Source of the DNA: Planctomycetota bacterium
Lineage (GTDB): Bacteria; Planctomycetota; Brocadiia; Brocadiales; Brocadiaceae
Reading direction: 5' to 3'
DNA length: 10,497 nt
NCBI GenBank assembly: GCA_023261465.1
Contig: JAHFOW010000097.1
Span: forward strand, 1 to 10,497
Shown here piece by piece: positions 1 to 8,003 of the stretch. Positions within the stretch are counted from its first letter, which is position 1. Each line of letters starts with the position of its first letter. The translations under genes were made by a program, and so were the position numbers. The notes below the pieces were generated by a model. The model saw nothing but the letters and a program-made list of their open reading frames with translations, searched no databases and was not told the origin of the DNA.

Positions 1-1034
<1,034 letters not shown>

Positions 1035-1090
1035 TAATTATAAAGGTGTCATGCTTTACGCCTGACAATCTTAACTTTTTTTACTACTAC

Positions 1091-1109
1091 CTCAAAATTG
1101 ACTTTTGAG
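1091..1109. repeat. 7-bp stem hairpin in the 16S leader
   Basis: CTCAAAA and TTTTGAG form an inverted repeat around a 5-nt loop. Read on the plus strand it is followed by a run of T, resembling a weak intrinsic terminator facing away from the rRNA gene. Read on the minus strand it is a leader stem about 60 nt before mature 16S, where processing or antitermination structures occur. The stem has only two G-C pairs, so its function is uncertain. Confidence 0.4.
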
Positions 1110-1142
1110 TTTTTTGCTACTCGCACGCATTTGACTTCTAAA

Positions 1143-1155
1143 TTTTAAAAGAACA
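1143..1155 (-). promoter_or_regulatory. Possible boxA-type rRNA antitermination site
   Basis: On the minus strand this reads TGTTCTTTTAAAA, resembling the bacterial rRNA boxA core TGCTCTTTAACA with one substitution and one extra T. It lies about 20 nt after the predicted start of the proximal rRNA promoter and about 110 nt before mature 16S, which is where boxA sits in rRNA leaders. The match is imperfect in a very AT-rich region, so this is a positional inference. Confidence 0.4.
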
Positions 1156-1174
1156 CTTTTACCACACTTCAGAG

Positions 1175-1209
1175 ATTTAATATTATATTTCACTTTTCAT
1201 AAAAATCAA
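1175..1209 (-). promoter_or_regulatory. Proximal rRNA promoter (P2), sigma-70 type
   Basis: The minus strand carries a -35 TTGATT (1204-1209), a 16-bp spacer and a perfect -10 TATAAT (1182-1187). Predicted transcription starts near 1175, about 140 nt before the mature 16S end. Its spacing matches that of the distal candidate upstream, and tandem promoters are usual for rRNA operons. Confidence 0.6.
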
Positions 1210-1268
1210 GAGAAAATTAAAATTATTTTTCTGTCTCACTATTTTTACTTTTTCTCTTAATCAAGTAC

Positions 1269-1303
1269 TCAAGCAATTATACTTTCTAACACCTCAAAAG
1301 CAA
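1269..1303 (-). promoter_or_regulatory. Distal rRNA promoter (P1), sigma-70 type
   Basis: The minus strand carries a -35 TTGCTT (1298-1303), a 16-bp spacer and a perfect -10 TATAAT (1276-1281), with predicted start near 1269. It is about 94 bp upstream of the P2 candidate and points into the 16S gene. No other gene lies between it and the rRNA. Confidence 0.6.
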
Positions 1304-1490
1304 GCACAAAAACGTATTTTTTAGAAAAGCACTTATCTTTCTAAACCACAATTACTTGCATCATATCTATAAAATAATTAGAAAAATAATTATAAAAACG
1401 TAAACTTTTGAATAGCAGCAATAAACAAGTTTATAGCTGAAATAAATAAGACCTAGAAGTTTTACTTTTCACTATATTTAACCACCAGCG
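1304..1490. other. AT-rich gap upstream of the rRNA promoters
   Basis: This stretch is strongly AT-rich and has no open reading frame or convincing site. An upstream activating role for the rRNA promoters (UP-element-like A/T tracts) is possible, but nothing specific is seen. It ends where degenerate transposase sequence begins. Confidence 0.5.
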
Positions 1491-1548
1491 TTATCCATTA
1501 ATGAAATCGAGCACTACTGATATCAGATAAAGTACGGAAGGAAAGTCC

Positions 1549-1785
1549 TTTGTCTGTCGTATCAGGGAAAATACAAAAAAGACCTGCATAAAATCCAATA
1601 CAGTCAAACCCGGCGGCATCGTTTTTACGATGCCATGGTATTGCCTGGCACTCCCGGAGTCACCCGGACAGAGAAGGAACTGCGGGTAGTTGTCTACCGC
1701 GTTGACAATAAGGTGTATTGGATTGCCACGAACCGATTTGCTCTCTGCGCAAGAGATAGCAACCATCTACAATCTCCATACGAAG
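1549..1785 (+). pseudogene. IS4-type DDE transposase remnant, frameshifted
   Basis: Three reading frames must be joined to recover a transposase-like sequence. From 1549 one frame reads FVCRIRENTKK and then VKPGGIVFT. The frame containing 1635 continues with VLPGTPGVTRTEK, a beta-strand segment ending KVYWIATNRF. From about 1753 a third frame gives AQEIATIY. This order matches the region before and around the catalytic Glu of IS4-family (DDE_Tnp_1) transposases, whose usual wording is close to TDRFDLTAEQIAxIYKLRW. Both ends and both terminal inverted repeats are missing. It is therefore an old internal fragment with at least two indels, not an active element. Family assignment is from memory of the motif and has not been checked by a search. 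Confidence 0.6.
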
Positions 1786-1892
1786 AGATTGTAGAACAAT
1801 CTGTGCGGAAACTAAAGATCGGACGCAACAGCCCCTGCCCATGCAGCAGCGGAAAAAAGCACAAAAAGTGTTGCATAAGTGACACATGCTAA
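1635..1892 (+). CDS. Chimeric 85-aa ORF: transposase fragment plus SEC-C zinc motif
   Basis: The open frame starts at ATG 1635, inside the degraded transposase, and ends with a well-formed SEC-C motif at about residues 64-80. The motif reads GRNSPCPCSSGKKHKKCC, with the four cysteines spaced as CxC...CC, as in the SecA C-terminus and many small SEC-C proteins, where it binds zinc. The first half (to about residue 47) matches IS4-type transposase. The second half (from SPYEEIVEQ) does not, so a junction lies near 1780. No clear ribosome binding site precedes 1635. It may be an accidental fusion in which the tail of a lost SEC-C gene was joined to IS debris. It could also be an expressed small zinc protein, but nothing in the sequence shows expression. 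Confidence 0.4.
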   Translation: MVLPGTPGVTRTEKELRVVVYRVDNKVYWIATNRFALCARDSNHLQSPYEEIVEQSVRKLKIGRNSPCPCSSGKKHKKCCISDTC

Positions 1893-1928
1893 ACTAAAAA
1901 GGATATACGGGATAAAGACGATGTTTTG

Positions 1929-1957
1929 AATTAACACGAATGTACAAAATGTACACT
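1929..1957. other. dif-like or operator-like TGTACA repeat
   Basis: Two TGTACA palindromes lie 3 bp apart, and AATGTACA also occurs twice as a direct repeat. Read on the minus strand, the arrangement resembles a Xer site: a left arm beginning AGTGTACAT, a central TGTACA and a right arm ending GTTAAT. I count 17 of 28 identities to the E. coli dif site without gaps. It lies about 260 bp beyond the 3' end of the xerD gene. It could equally be a regulator binding site or chance in AT-rich sequence. Confidence 0.25.
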
Positions 1958-2068
1958 ATCTAGACTTTGGAATTTTCTTTCTTTTCACCCTTTCAGGGCT
2001 TAAAGCATGTTGTGCTCTTATCCGGGGCGTTGCCTCATATGCCTCAAGCTAAGCTTCTTCTCGCTCGT

Positions 2069-2093
2069 CATTCCCACGCAGAACATGGGAATG
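2069..2093. repeat. REP-like palindrome (CATTCCCA / TGGGAATG)
   Basis: A perfect 8-bp inverted repeat surrounds a 9-nt loop and is preceded by TCGT. This is the layout of the widespread bacterial GTCATTCCC...GGGAATG dispersed palindromic repeats. Only one copy is in this window, so family membership is inferred from resemblance. Confidence 0.55.
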
Positions 2094-2161
2094 CGCAACA
2101 CATAAAACAAGGCTTTGTAACGGCCCTACTTCTTAGTCTGACGTGTACAGAGCGTCGACTT

Positions 2162-2181
2162 GGGCTTCTTTATACAAGCCC
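2162..2181. repeat. GGGCTT/AAGCCC hairpin downstream of xerD
   Basis: A 6-bp stem with an 8-nt loop lies about 40 bp beyond the xerD stop. A T-rich tract follows it only on the plus strand, so it is not a classical intrinsic terminator for xerD. It may still protect or end the minus-strand transcript, but this is weakly supported. Confidence 0.3.
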
Positions 2182-2220
2182 TTTGGTCTTTTTACCTGAA
2201 AATAAACAGTCCTCGCCACA

Positions 2221-3108
2221 TCAGCCCCTTGGGTGGAATTGGCGGTGTACTGCCTTGAGATGGTGTTTACTTACGTGGGTATAAATCTGGGTGGTGGAGA
2301 CGTTCACATGCCCCAGCATTTCTTGTACAGAACGGAGGTCTGCACCATTTTCCAACAAATGAGTGGCGAACGAATGACGCAATTTATGGGGCGATACATG
2401 TTCATGAATGCCTGCCTTCAGGGCGCACTTCTTTACGACCATCCAAATATTCTCACGTCGAAGGTGCTTTCCTGTCTTTGAAAGAAAAAGATTGTGGCTA
2501 TCCTGACTGCCTTTTATCTTTGGCCGTGCTGTTGTCAAATAATTTTTAATGGATTCAATGGCCTTTTTCCCGAGAGGAACAATGCGTTCCTTTGAGCCTT
2601 TACCGCGGCATTTCACATAACCGTATTCGAGATTGACCCAGTCTAACTGAATTGCTGAAACCTCGGATACCCTTGCGCCGGTTGCATACATGAGTTCCAG
2701 AATGGCCTTGTTCCTGATCCCTAATTTGGTTTTTACATTAGGCACGGCAAGCAGGTCGTCTATTTTATGAATAGGAATAACCTCCGGCAGCTTTTTCCAG
2801 AGCTTTGGCGAATCAATTGAAACAAGGGGGTTCTTCTGCAACTTTCCCTCAGAGAGCAAGAATTTGTATAACATGCGAATAGATACGATGGCACGGGTAA
2901 TGGAGTTGATGGCTAATCCACGCTGCTTTTCGGAGATAATAAAACTTGTAATGGTATCAGGACGGACGTCGTGAAATGTTTGTATGTCTTTAGAGGTCAG
3001 GAATTCCACAAAGGTTTTCAGGTCGCGATGGTAACTCATCGTGGTATTTCTGGATAAACCGCATTCAACAACGAGGTAATTTATATAGGATTCAATAAGT
3101 TCATTCAC
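2221..3108 (-). CDS. xerD: Tyrosine site-specific recombinase, XerD type
   Basis: A 295-aa tyrosine recombinase of the XerC/XerD family, which resolves chromosome dimers at dif by cutting and rejoining DNA in the cytoplasm. Residues 1-85 form the SAM-like core-binding domain (VVECGLSRNT near the start). The catalytic domain has all six expected residues: R146 in TGARVSE, K170 in GKGSKER, H241 and R244 in HKLRH, H267 in GHVNVSTTQ and Tyr276 in IYTHV. These sit 2-3 positions from the E. coli XerD equivalents, and the length is typical. The start is GTG, supported by an AAGGAA ribosome binding site 8-9 nt upstream. That site lies in the 16-bp gap after the addB-like stop codon, which suggests cotranscription and translational coupling. 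Telling XerC from XerD, or from a solitary Xer, would need a phylogeny. Confidence 0.9.
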   Translation of the reverse strand: MNELIESYINYLVVECGLSRNTTMSYHRDLKTFVEFLTSKDIQTFHDVRPDTITSFIISEKQRGLAINSITRAIVSIRMLYKFLLSEGKLQKNPLVSIDSPKLWKKLPEVIPIHKIDDLLAVPNVKTKLGIRNKAILELMYATGARVSEVSAIQLDWVNLEYGYVKCRGKGSKERIVPLGKKAIESIKNYLTTARPKIKGSQDSHNLFLSKTGKHLRRENIWMVVKKCALKAGIHEHVSPHKLRHSFATHLLENGADLRSVQEMLGHVNVSTTQIYTHVSKHHLKAVHRQFHPRG

Positions 3109-3116
3109 TGGATGTG

Positions 3117-3122
3117 TTCCTT
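3117..3122 (-). promoter_or_regulatory. Ribosome binding site fixing the GTG start of xerD
   Basis: The minus strand reads AAGGAA, 8 nt before GTG 3108-3106. It almost touches the stop codon of the upstream nuclease gene, so terminating ribosomes could reinitiate here. Confidence 0.65.
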
Positions 3123-3124
3123 AT

Positions 3125-6100
3125 TCAGATTTTTTTGATATCCCGTTTAATAATTTCACGATAGGTTTTCAATCTTATGTCGTGCTCCAGTCTGAATCTC
3201 ATGGGCGGAAAGCTTCTTCTGCAGATAGTACTAAATTCACACCATTCACACTTTTGCATATCCTCTCCTGGCATCGTGGGGAATAAGCCGTCACGAATAG
3301 AGTGTAAAAATTCTTGTAACGTCTCCCAACATTGTTCTCCATGATCTTTCCACGCATCTTCTGTGATAGTTTCTTCAGGTATAGCCTCATCACTCATATT
3401 TTGTGTAATGTAGACAAGGGATGCCTTATGTAATTGTGCCTGGCTCTGAGAAATACGGCCATTCCTGATTTCTCCCGTCAGGAGATGTTCTGCCATAAGG
3501 ATGTAAAAGGGGAGTTGGAATTTTTGGCCACGGATGGCCGATTTTATAAGGTTTTCCTTCAAATACCTTCCTGATTTGTAATCTATTACCTGAAAATGAA
3601 CGGTACTTCCTGTGGTCTTTATGTCTATACGGTCTATCTTTCCCTTTAACATTACCTCCATTATTTTCTTATCAGGCAATTCATAGTTAAGATTGTGCCT
3701 TGCAGTTTTTTCCAGATATGTGGGAATGAACCCCGACTGTTCTATGCGTTCAATGTCCCGGATAATGAACTGACCAAGAAAAGCCACTATCTCTTCTTTC
3801 TTAATCTCCCATATAATGGGATAGGGGATGGGGACTTGTTTTTCTATATCGGTAAAATGTTTTTGGGCAATAGTTCTTAATATATCCAAAGGATTTACTG
3901 ACGTATGTTTTGTGGAAAAATATTTTTTCTCAATCAGGGTACAATAGAACTCACGGAGTATGTTGTGATACAGGTTCCCTATATCCACAGACGGCATTTC
4001 ATCGACCCTTTCAGGTTCTTCCAGGGATTCCAGTCCAAGCGCCCTTTCCATGAAAAACTTAAATGGACAAACCCCATACGTTGATAAGGCAGTTGGACTA
4101 ACACCATGACGTATCCATTCCTCCCACCATTGCGATATGTCGCCTACGATACCGTCGTATGCTGTTAATTGGTAATTATAACTTTCCAGGGAGTTTAAGG
4201 CAGACTGTGCATGTTCAAGGATACGCCCGCTCTTCCCGAATGCCTTTGAAAAATCGGTTGAATCTATTCTTTCAAGAGCCAAATAAATTCCGATCTCACC
4301 GGGTGTAAGCAGAGATAATTCTCTGTTGCCGAGTTTTTCTTTGATACCGCGTGGAATATACTCTTCGTACGCAGACTTTTCACGAGTATGCTTTTCCTGA
4401 GGAGAGGTCTCTTTGAGGCTCTGGAAAATATCCATGAGGTAATGTGATGGCACCTTCGGTTTTCCTGCTTCATCAGAACGCTCATAGAGGAGGTAGAGCC
4501 GTTCCTGCGCAGCGTTCAACAAAAAAGAAAAGAGGAGACGTTCTTCTTCATACCCCCTGAGCTTTTCCGGGATAACATTCCCCAGCACCTCAGTAAGCCT
4601 GCGGCGGACGTGGTCCCTTAAAAATGGTTCTTCTGAGATCGCACGGGGAAATATCTTTTCGTTGAGTCCCAACACAAACAGGACACGGAAAGGGATACCC
4701 CGCGCCGACATGGCATCGAATACCTTTACCCCTCTTTTATTCTCCAGTCCCATCAGTATGCCTTCCTGTTGGCATGCCTCAATAAAGGTATCTATACATT
4801 GATCAAGGGTGACTTCCTCTTCCAGGCAATCCAGGGTATGCAGAGTACGCAGGAGTTCCCATAACTTTCCCATAATTGTACGGTCTCTGTCACGGTCTTC
4901 GGTGTCCATGTTTTCTGATGGGATACGGGTGTGTTTTTGAAGAAATTGTGTTATTTTTTCACTCATCATTGACCAGGAACCTTTTTCCGGAAGGGATGCG
5001 ATATCTTGTGATAGTGAATTCAGGATATTTTCAAGGAATTCAACCTGTTCAATAGGGATACGGTTGTTCTTTTCCGCCTCTTCCCCCGCAGAATCATCAA
5101 AAGACACAACCCGGTATTGTTTAAGCCTTGATAACCAGCATGTGATATCGCCGCGAATACCCAATCTCCGGCTCAGGATATCCCAGAGATCCGGACGCGG
5201 GGTAACCTTTTGACAATTGCCGGACGATATGTTGAAGTATGGCGATTTCAATAATTCAATAACCATAGGCCGATAATAATTTTCCCGTTTCAGCAGGAGG
5301 ATTTGTTGGATAACTTTTAGCAGAGGGTATCTTCCCATGGACTCCTGTGCGCAGGTTACAAAAGGGATAAAACTTTCCTGAAATATTTTTTTTATATCAT
5401 CCGTATAAGGTTCCAGTGCCCTTGCAACCACGCCAATTTCATTAAACGTATACCCCGCGTCCAACAGCTTCTGGATTTCTTTGGTAACAGTCCAAACCTC
5501 GTCTCTTTTACCAGAGACATTGAAAACGTGAATATCGGCATTTTGGGTCTGTAATGAAGCGGATATTTCGTGTTCTTCGTGGTGTTTGGGATTCAAGATG
5601 TATGAGAATCCGCCTTCTTTATCAGAAGACATCTCTTCTCTCTCGTGCGCCAGTCCCAGCACAAAAGATTCAAAAAATGGTTTTACATAAGAAAAAGCGG
5701 GGTGGTTTTTTACATAGGGCAAGAAAAAGATGGTGGAATGTGATCTGAATATTTCTCTAAAAAAATCCTGCTCAACACCCGTCAAATCGTAAAATCCATA
5801 AGCCAAAATGTGTTTAAAACCCTTGAGATATTCAGAGTTGGCCACACAGGGCGTGGCTTTGTGATAGACGTCCGAGTAATGCGATATGTTTAAGGTTTTT
5901 AATTTTTGTTTAAAACTATCATAGAGTTGGATAACACCCGAGAGTTTTTGCATATCCGTATCTTCAATAAAACCCTCCCGAAGAATTTCTTTTAAATCAT
6001 CTATACAGACATCTGCGTCAGAAAAATCCTGGACAACCTGAAATAATGCCCTTGCAAGGGCTGGCAGGGACTGTACATTTTTAAAGAGTGCATTCCGGGA

Positions 6101-6409
6101 TACATCCTGTTTCAAAAGTCCGGCGATGATGTGTTCGTAAATAACCGGTTGTTGAATAATGTGACCTACTTCAATTCCGGAACGACTGCATATCTCACGG
6201 GCAAGGACAAAGAAGTTCGTAAAAGAAATATTCAAATAAGCGGTGTCATGTTCCTGAACCAGCCGTTCCTGAAGTCTCTTTATCATCCAGTTCGACGGCG
6301 CTACAACAGCAAGGGATGTTAAAGGGTCATCTCTTTTTAACGTTTGTATGGTATCTATAAACGCATTTTCAAGAGATGGGTGATAGTTTCCTGCCTTAAC
6401 TGATAACAT
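3125..6409 (-). CDS. addB: AddB/RexB-like PD-(D/E)XK nuclease with Fe-S cluster
   Basis: A 1094-aa AddB-like subunit of an AddAB/RexAB-type helicase-nuclease that processes double-strand DNA ends for RecA-dependent repair. The N-terminus (VVAPSNWMIKRLQERL, residues 35-50) matches the degenerate helicase domain of AddB, and no Walker A GxGKT is present. A conserved core segment lies near 555-600 (FVLGLNEKIFP). The C-terminal nuclease has H815 in GNLYH, D926 in GKIDRID, D943 and K945 in VIDYKSG, and the QLPFY (QxxxY) motif. C781 plus the trio C1054, C1057 and C1063 gives the Cys...CxxCx5C pattern of the AddB 4Fe-4S cluster, so the nuclease looks intact. ATG 6409 has no clear ribosome binding site. 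No AddA (UvrD-like) gene is in the window, so the partner must be elsewhere or replaced. xerD follows directly. The symbol reflects family resemblance, not proven orthology. Confidence 0.85.
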   Translation of the reverse strand: MLSVKAGNYHPSLENAFIDTIQTLKRDDPLTSLAVVAPSNWMIKRLQERLVQEHDTAYLNISFTNFFVLAREICSRSGIEVGHIIQQPVIYEHIIAGLLKQDVSRNALFKNVQSLPALARALFQVVQDFSDADVCIDDLKEILREGFIEDTDMQKLSGVIQLYDSFKQKLKTLNISHYSDVYHKATPCVANSEYLKGFKHILAYGFYDLTGVEQDFFREIFRSHSTIFFLPYVKNHPAFSYVKPFFESFVLGLAHEREEMSSDKEGGFSYILNPKHHEEHEISASLQTQNADIHVFNVSGKRDEVWTVTKEIQKLLDAGYTFNEIGVVARALEPYTDDIKKIFQESFIPFVTCAQESMGRYPLLKVIQQILLLKRENYYRPMVIELLKSPYFNISSGNCQKVTPRPDLWDILSRRLGIRGDITCWLSRLKQYRVVSFDDSAGEEAEKNNRIPIEQVEFLENILNSLSQDIASLPEKGSWSMMSEKITQFLQKHTRIPSENMDTEDRDRDRTIMGKLWELLRTLHTLDCLEEEVTLDQCIDTFIEACQQEGILMGLENKRGVKVFDAMSARGIPFRVLFVLGLNEKIFPRAISEEPFLRDHVRRRLTEVLGNVIPEKLRGYEEERLLFSFLLNAAQERLYLLYERSDEAGKPKVPSHYLMDIFQSLKETSPQEKHTREKSAYEEYIPRGIKEKLGNRELSLLTPGEIGIYLALERIDSTDFSKAFGKSGRILEHAQSALNSLESYNYQLTAYDGIVGDISQWWEEWIRHGVSPTALSTYGVCPFKFFMERALGLESLEEPERVDEMPSVDIGNLYHNILREFYCTLIEKKYFSTKHTSVNPLDILRTIAQKHFTDIEKQVPIPYPIIWEIKKEEIVAFLGQFIIRDIERIEQSGFIPTYLEKTARHNLNYELPDKKIMEVMLKGKIDRIDIKTTGSTVHFQVIDYKSGRYLKENLIKSAIRGQKFQLPFYILMAEHLLTGEIRNGRISQSQAQLHKASLVYITQNMSDEAIPEETITEDAWKDHGEQCWETLQEFLHSIRDGLFPTMPGEDMQKCEWCEFSTICRRSFPPMRFRLEHDIRLKTYREIIKRDIKKI

Positions 6410-6572
6410 GGTGTTTTAACAGATACTTTTTTGACAACAGATGTGTGATTACAAACGGGAAAAATACGAGTCGATGGATTTGAGGTCGAAAATGTGAAAA
6501 GTCCTGGCGATAACTAATATTGAAGCGCTTCTAACTCTTAAAACTAACCAGGAAAGCAGGCAAAAATAGTCG
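6410..6572. other. Intergenic gap with a GAAGCGCTTC palindrome
   Basis: This 163-bp gap lies between the TPR gene and the addB-like gene, both on the minus strand. It contains a perfect 10-bp palindrome at 6522-6531 but no T-run terminator. The best promoter-like pair for the nuclease gene (TCGACC, 17 bp, TATTTT on the minus strand) is weak. The palindrome could be an operator. Confidence 0.35.
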
Positions 6573-7829
6573 TTATTTCCTACATCCTCCCACCAATTTT
6601 TGATAAATTGCAAATTCCCGTTGCGCCTCTTCTTTCATACCTTTTCTCTCATAAATAACACCTAATCCACAATGTGCTTTTGCGAAATTAGGGTCAATTT
6701 TAATCATCTCTTCGAGTGCGTTTGCCGCTTCATCGAGGATTTTGCTCTGGGAATATGCGCTTCCGAGATCAAAATATACTGCGGGGTTATAAGGATTTAT
6801 TTCGATGGCCTTTTGAAGTGCGGTAATTGCCTCATCGAGCGCCCTTTTATCAGAATAGGGGTTCTGGATATTATAATGGGCTGCTGCCGCCTTTTGTACT
6901 GTGGTTAAGGCATTCATGATTATCCGCTTATCGGCGTATGCCTTACCAAGTCTATAATGTGCTTCGGCATTTTTCTTGTCGAGTTTTATAACAGCGCTGA
7001 ATTCATCGATAGCCTTGTCAAATAATTTTTCGTCAGAATAAACAATACCAAGGTTATAGTGTACTTGAGCATTTTTAGGATTAATTTCTATGGATTTTTT
7101 GTAAGCGTCCATGGCATTTACTGAGTTGCCTTTTGCATAGTATGTCAGACCAAGATGATAAAACGCCATCTCATGATGAGGATTAATGTCAACGATCTTT
7201 TTAAATTCATCGAGCGCCGCGTCCAGTTGTTTTTTATCCAGATAGATTTGGCCGAGGCCAAAATGGGCATCCCCGTAATTCGGATTAATCTCGATAGCCT
7301 TTTTGAATGCCTGAATAGCCGCATCTGTCGTTTTCTCTCCTGCGTGCGCCATTCCCAGATTATAGAGGACTACCGCATTTTGAGGGTTGATTTCTATTGA
7401 TTTTTTGTACTCCTGAATGGCCTCATAAAACATCCCTTTTGAGGTGTAAATATCGCCGAGTTTACTGTGGGCTGGTTCGTTGCCGGGGTACAGTTGTGTT
7501 ACGGACAAAAGCGCAGTTATTGCATCGTCCAAAAGGCCTTTTTCAGCGTAAAGCAAACCGAGTTGGTACAGCGCTTCCATATAGCCGGGATTAATCTCTG
7601 TAGCTTTTTTGAGTTCTATAATAGACTCATCAATCATAGTGCGGTTGTTATAGGCCATTCCCAAGTTGTAATGCGCCTCGGCCAGGGCCGGGTTTATGAG
7701 GATGGCTTTCTGATATGCGCTAATAACCTCATCAGGCATATCTGCCTTGGAACATCCAAATAAGCTTCCAGAAGCTAATACTGCCATTAGTACTGAAATT
7801 TTGAATGGCGATACTAGATTCTTTATCAT
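6573..7829 (-). CDS. TPR-repeat lipoprotein
   Basis: A 418-aa secreted, lipid-anchored protein made of tetratricopeptide repeats, which act as protein-protein docking scaffolds. Residues 1-26 form a lipoprotein signal peptide: positive start, hydrophobic stretch and a lipobox ending at Cys26 (LFGC). A half repeat (33-47) is followed by about eleven 34-residue units from 48 to 414, with the usual pattern AHYNLGxxYxxKxxxDxAIxxFKKAIEINP. Units 8 and 9 (286-346) total 61 residues instead of 68, because seven residues are missing at their junction near residue 314. The protein likely faces the periplasm or paryphoplasm. ATG 7829 is supported by a GGGAGA ribosome binding site 8 nt upstream. A near-consensus promoter lies about 130 bp upstream. 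No partner is evident from its neighbours. Confidence 0.9.
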   Translation of the reverse strand: MIKNLVSPFKISVLMAVLASGSLFGCSKADMPDEVISAYQKAILINPALAEAHYNLGMAYNNRTMIDESIIELKKATEINPGYMEALYQLGLLYAEKGLLDDAITALLSVTQLYPGNEPAHSKLGDIYTSKGMFYEAIQEYKKSIEINPQNAVVLYNLGMAHAGEKTTDAAIQAFKKAIEINPNYGDAHFGLGQIYLDKKQLDAALDEFKKIVDINPHHEMAFYHLGLTYYAKGNSVNAMDAYKKSIEINPKNAQVHYNLGIVYSDEKLFDKAIDEFSAVIKLDKKNAEAHYRLGKAYADKRIIMNALTTVQKAAAAHYNIQNPYSDKRALDEAITALQKAIEINPYNPAVYFDLGSAYSQSKILDEAANALEEMIKIDPNFAKAHCGLGVIYERKGMKEEAQREFAIYQKLVGGCRK

Positions 7830-7836
7830 TATTGAG

Positions 7837-7842
7837 TCTCCC
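7837..7842 (-). promoter_or_regulatory. Ribosome binding site of the TPR lipoprotein gene
   Basis: The minus strand reads GGGAGA, ending 7 nt before ATG 7829. It confirms this start, which is also the one that gives a complete lipoprotein signal peptide. Confidence 0.6.
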
Positions 7843-7929
7843 GTGAAAATGGTTATCGTTAAATTAGATTATTGTCCTACGTTAATTGGCGTAACTGTTA
7901 TGAACACCACATTTAATTCAACCGACATT

Positions 7930-7965
7930 TCAGGGAAATATATCAAATAGGCTATACATTGTCAA
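7930..7965 (-). promoter_or_regulatory. Strong sigma-70 promoter for the TPR lipoprotein gene
   Basis: The minus strand has a perfect -35 TTGACA (7960-7965), an optimal 17-bp spacer and a -10 TATATT (7937-7942). The TG of an extended -10 precedes it (TGATATATT). Transcription should start near 7930, leaving a 5' untranslated leader of about 100 nt. This is the best promoter match in the window. Confidence 0.75.
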
Positions 7966-8003
7966 ATGTTTATTATATAAATAGTTAGACAATCCCAACG
8001 TGA

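Larger units (their letters stand above)
1893..2220. other. Intergenic stretch with repeat debris, no supported gene
   Basis: There is no credible coding region here. The stretch holds a TGTACA-rich dif-like sequence (1929-1957), a short CCCTTTCAGGG palindrome (1988-1998), an 8-bp stem palindrome (2069-2093) and a GGGCTT/AAGCCC hairpin (2162-2181). The mix looks like an accumulation site for small mobile or palindromic repeats between the rRNA region and xerD. Confidence 0.6.

Noticed and set aside
1491..1887. Minus-strand open frames opposite the transposase remnant
   Set aside because: They are low-complexity shadows of the plus-strand transposase/SEC-C sequence, with no motif of their own.
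1967..2284. 105-codon plus-strand open frame
   Set aside because: It runs through palindromic repeat debris, overlaps the conserved 3' end of xerD antisense and shows no domain or ribosome binding site.
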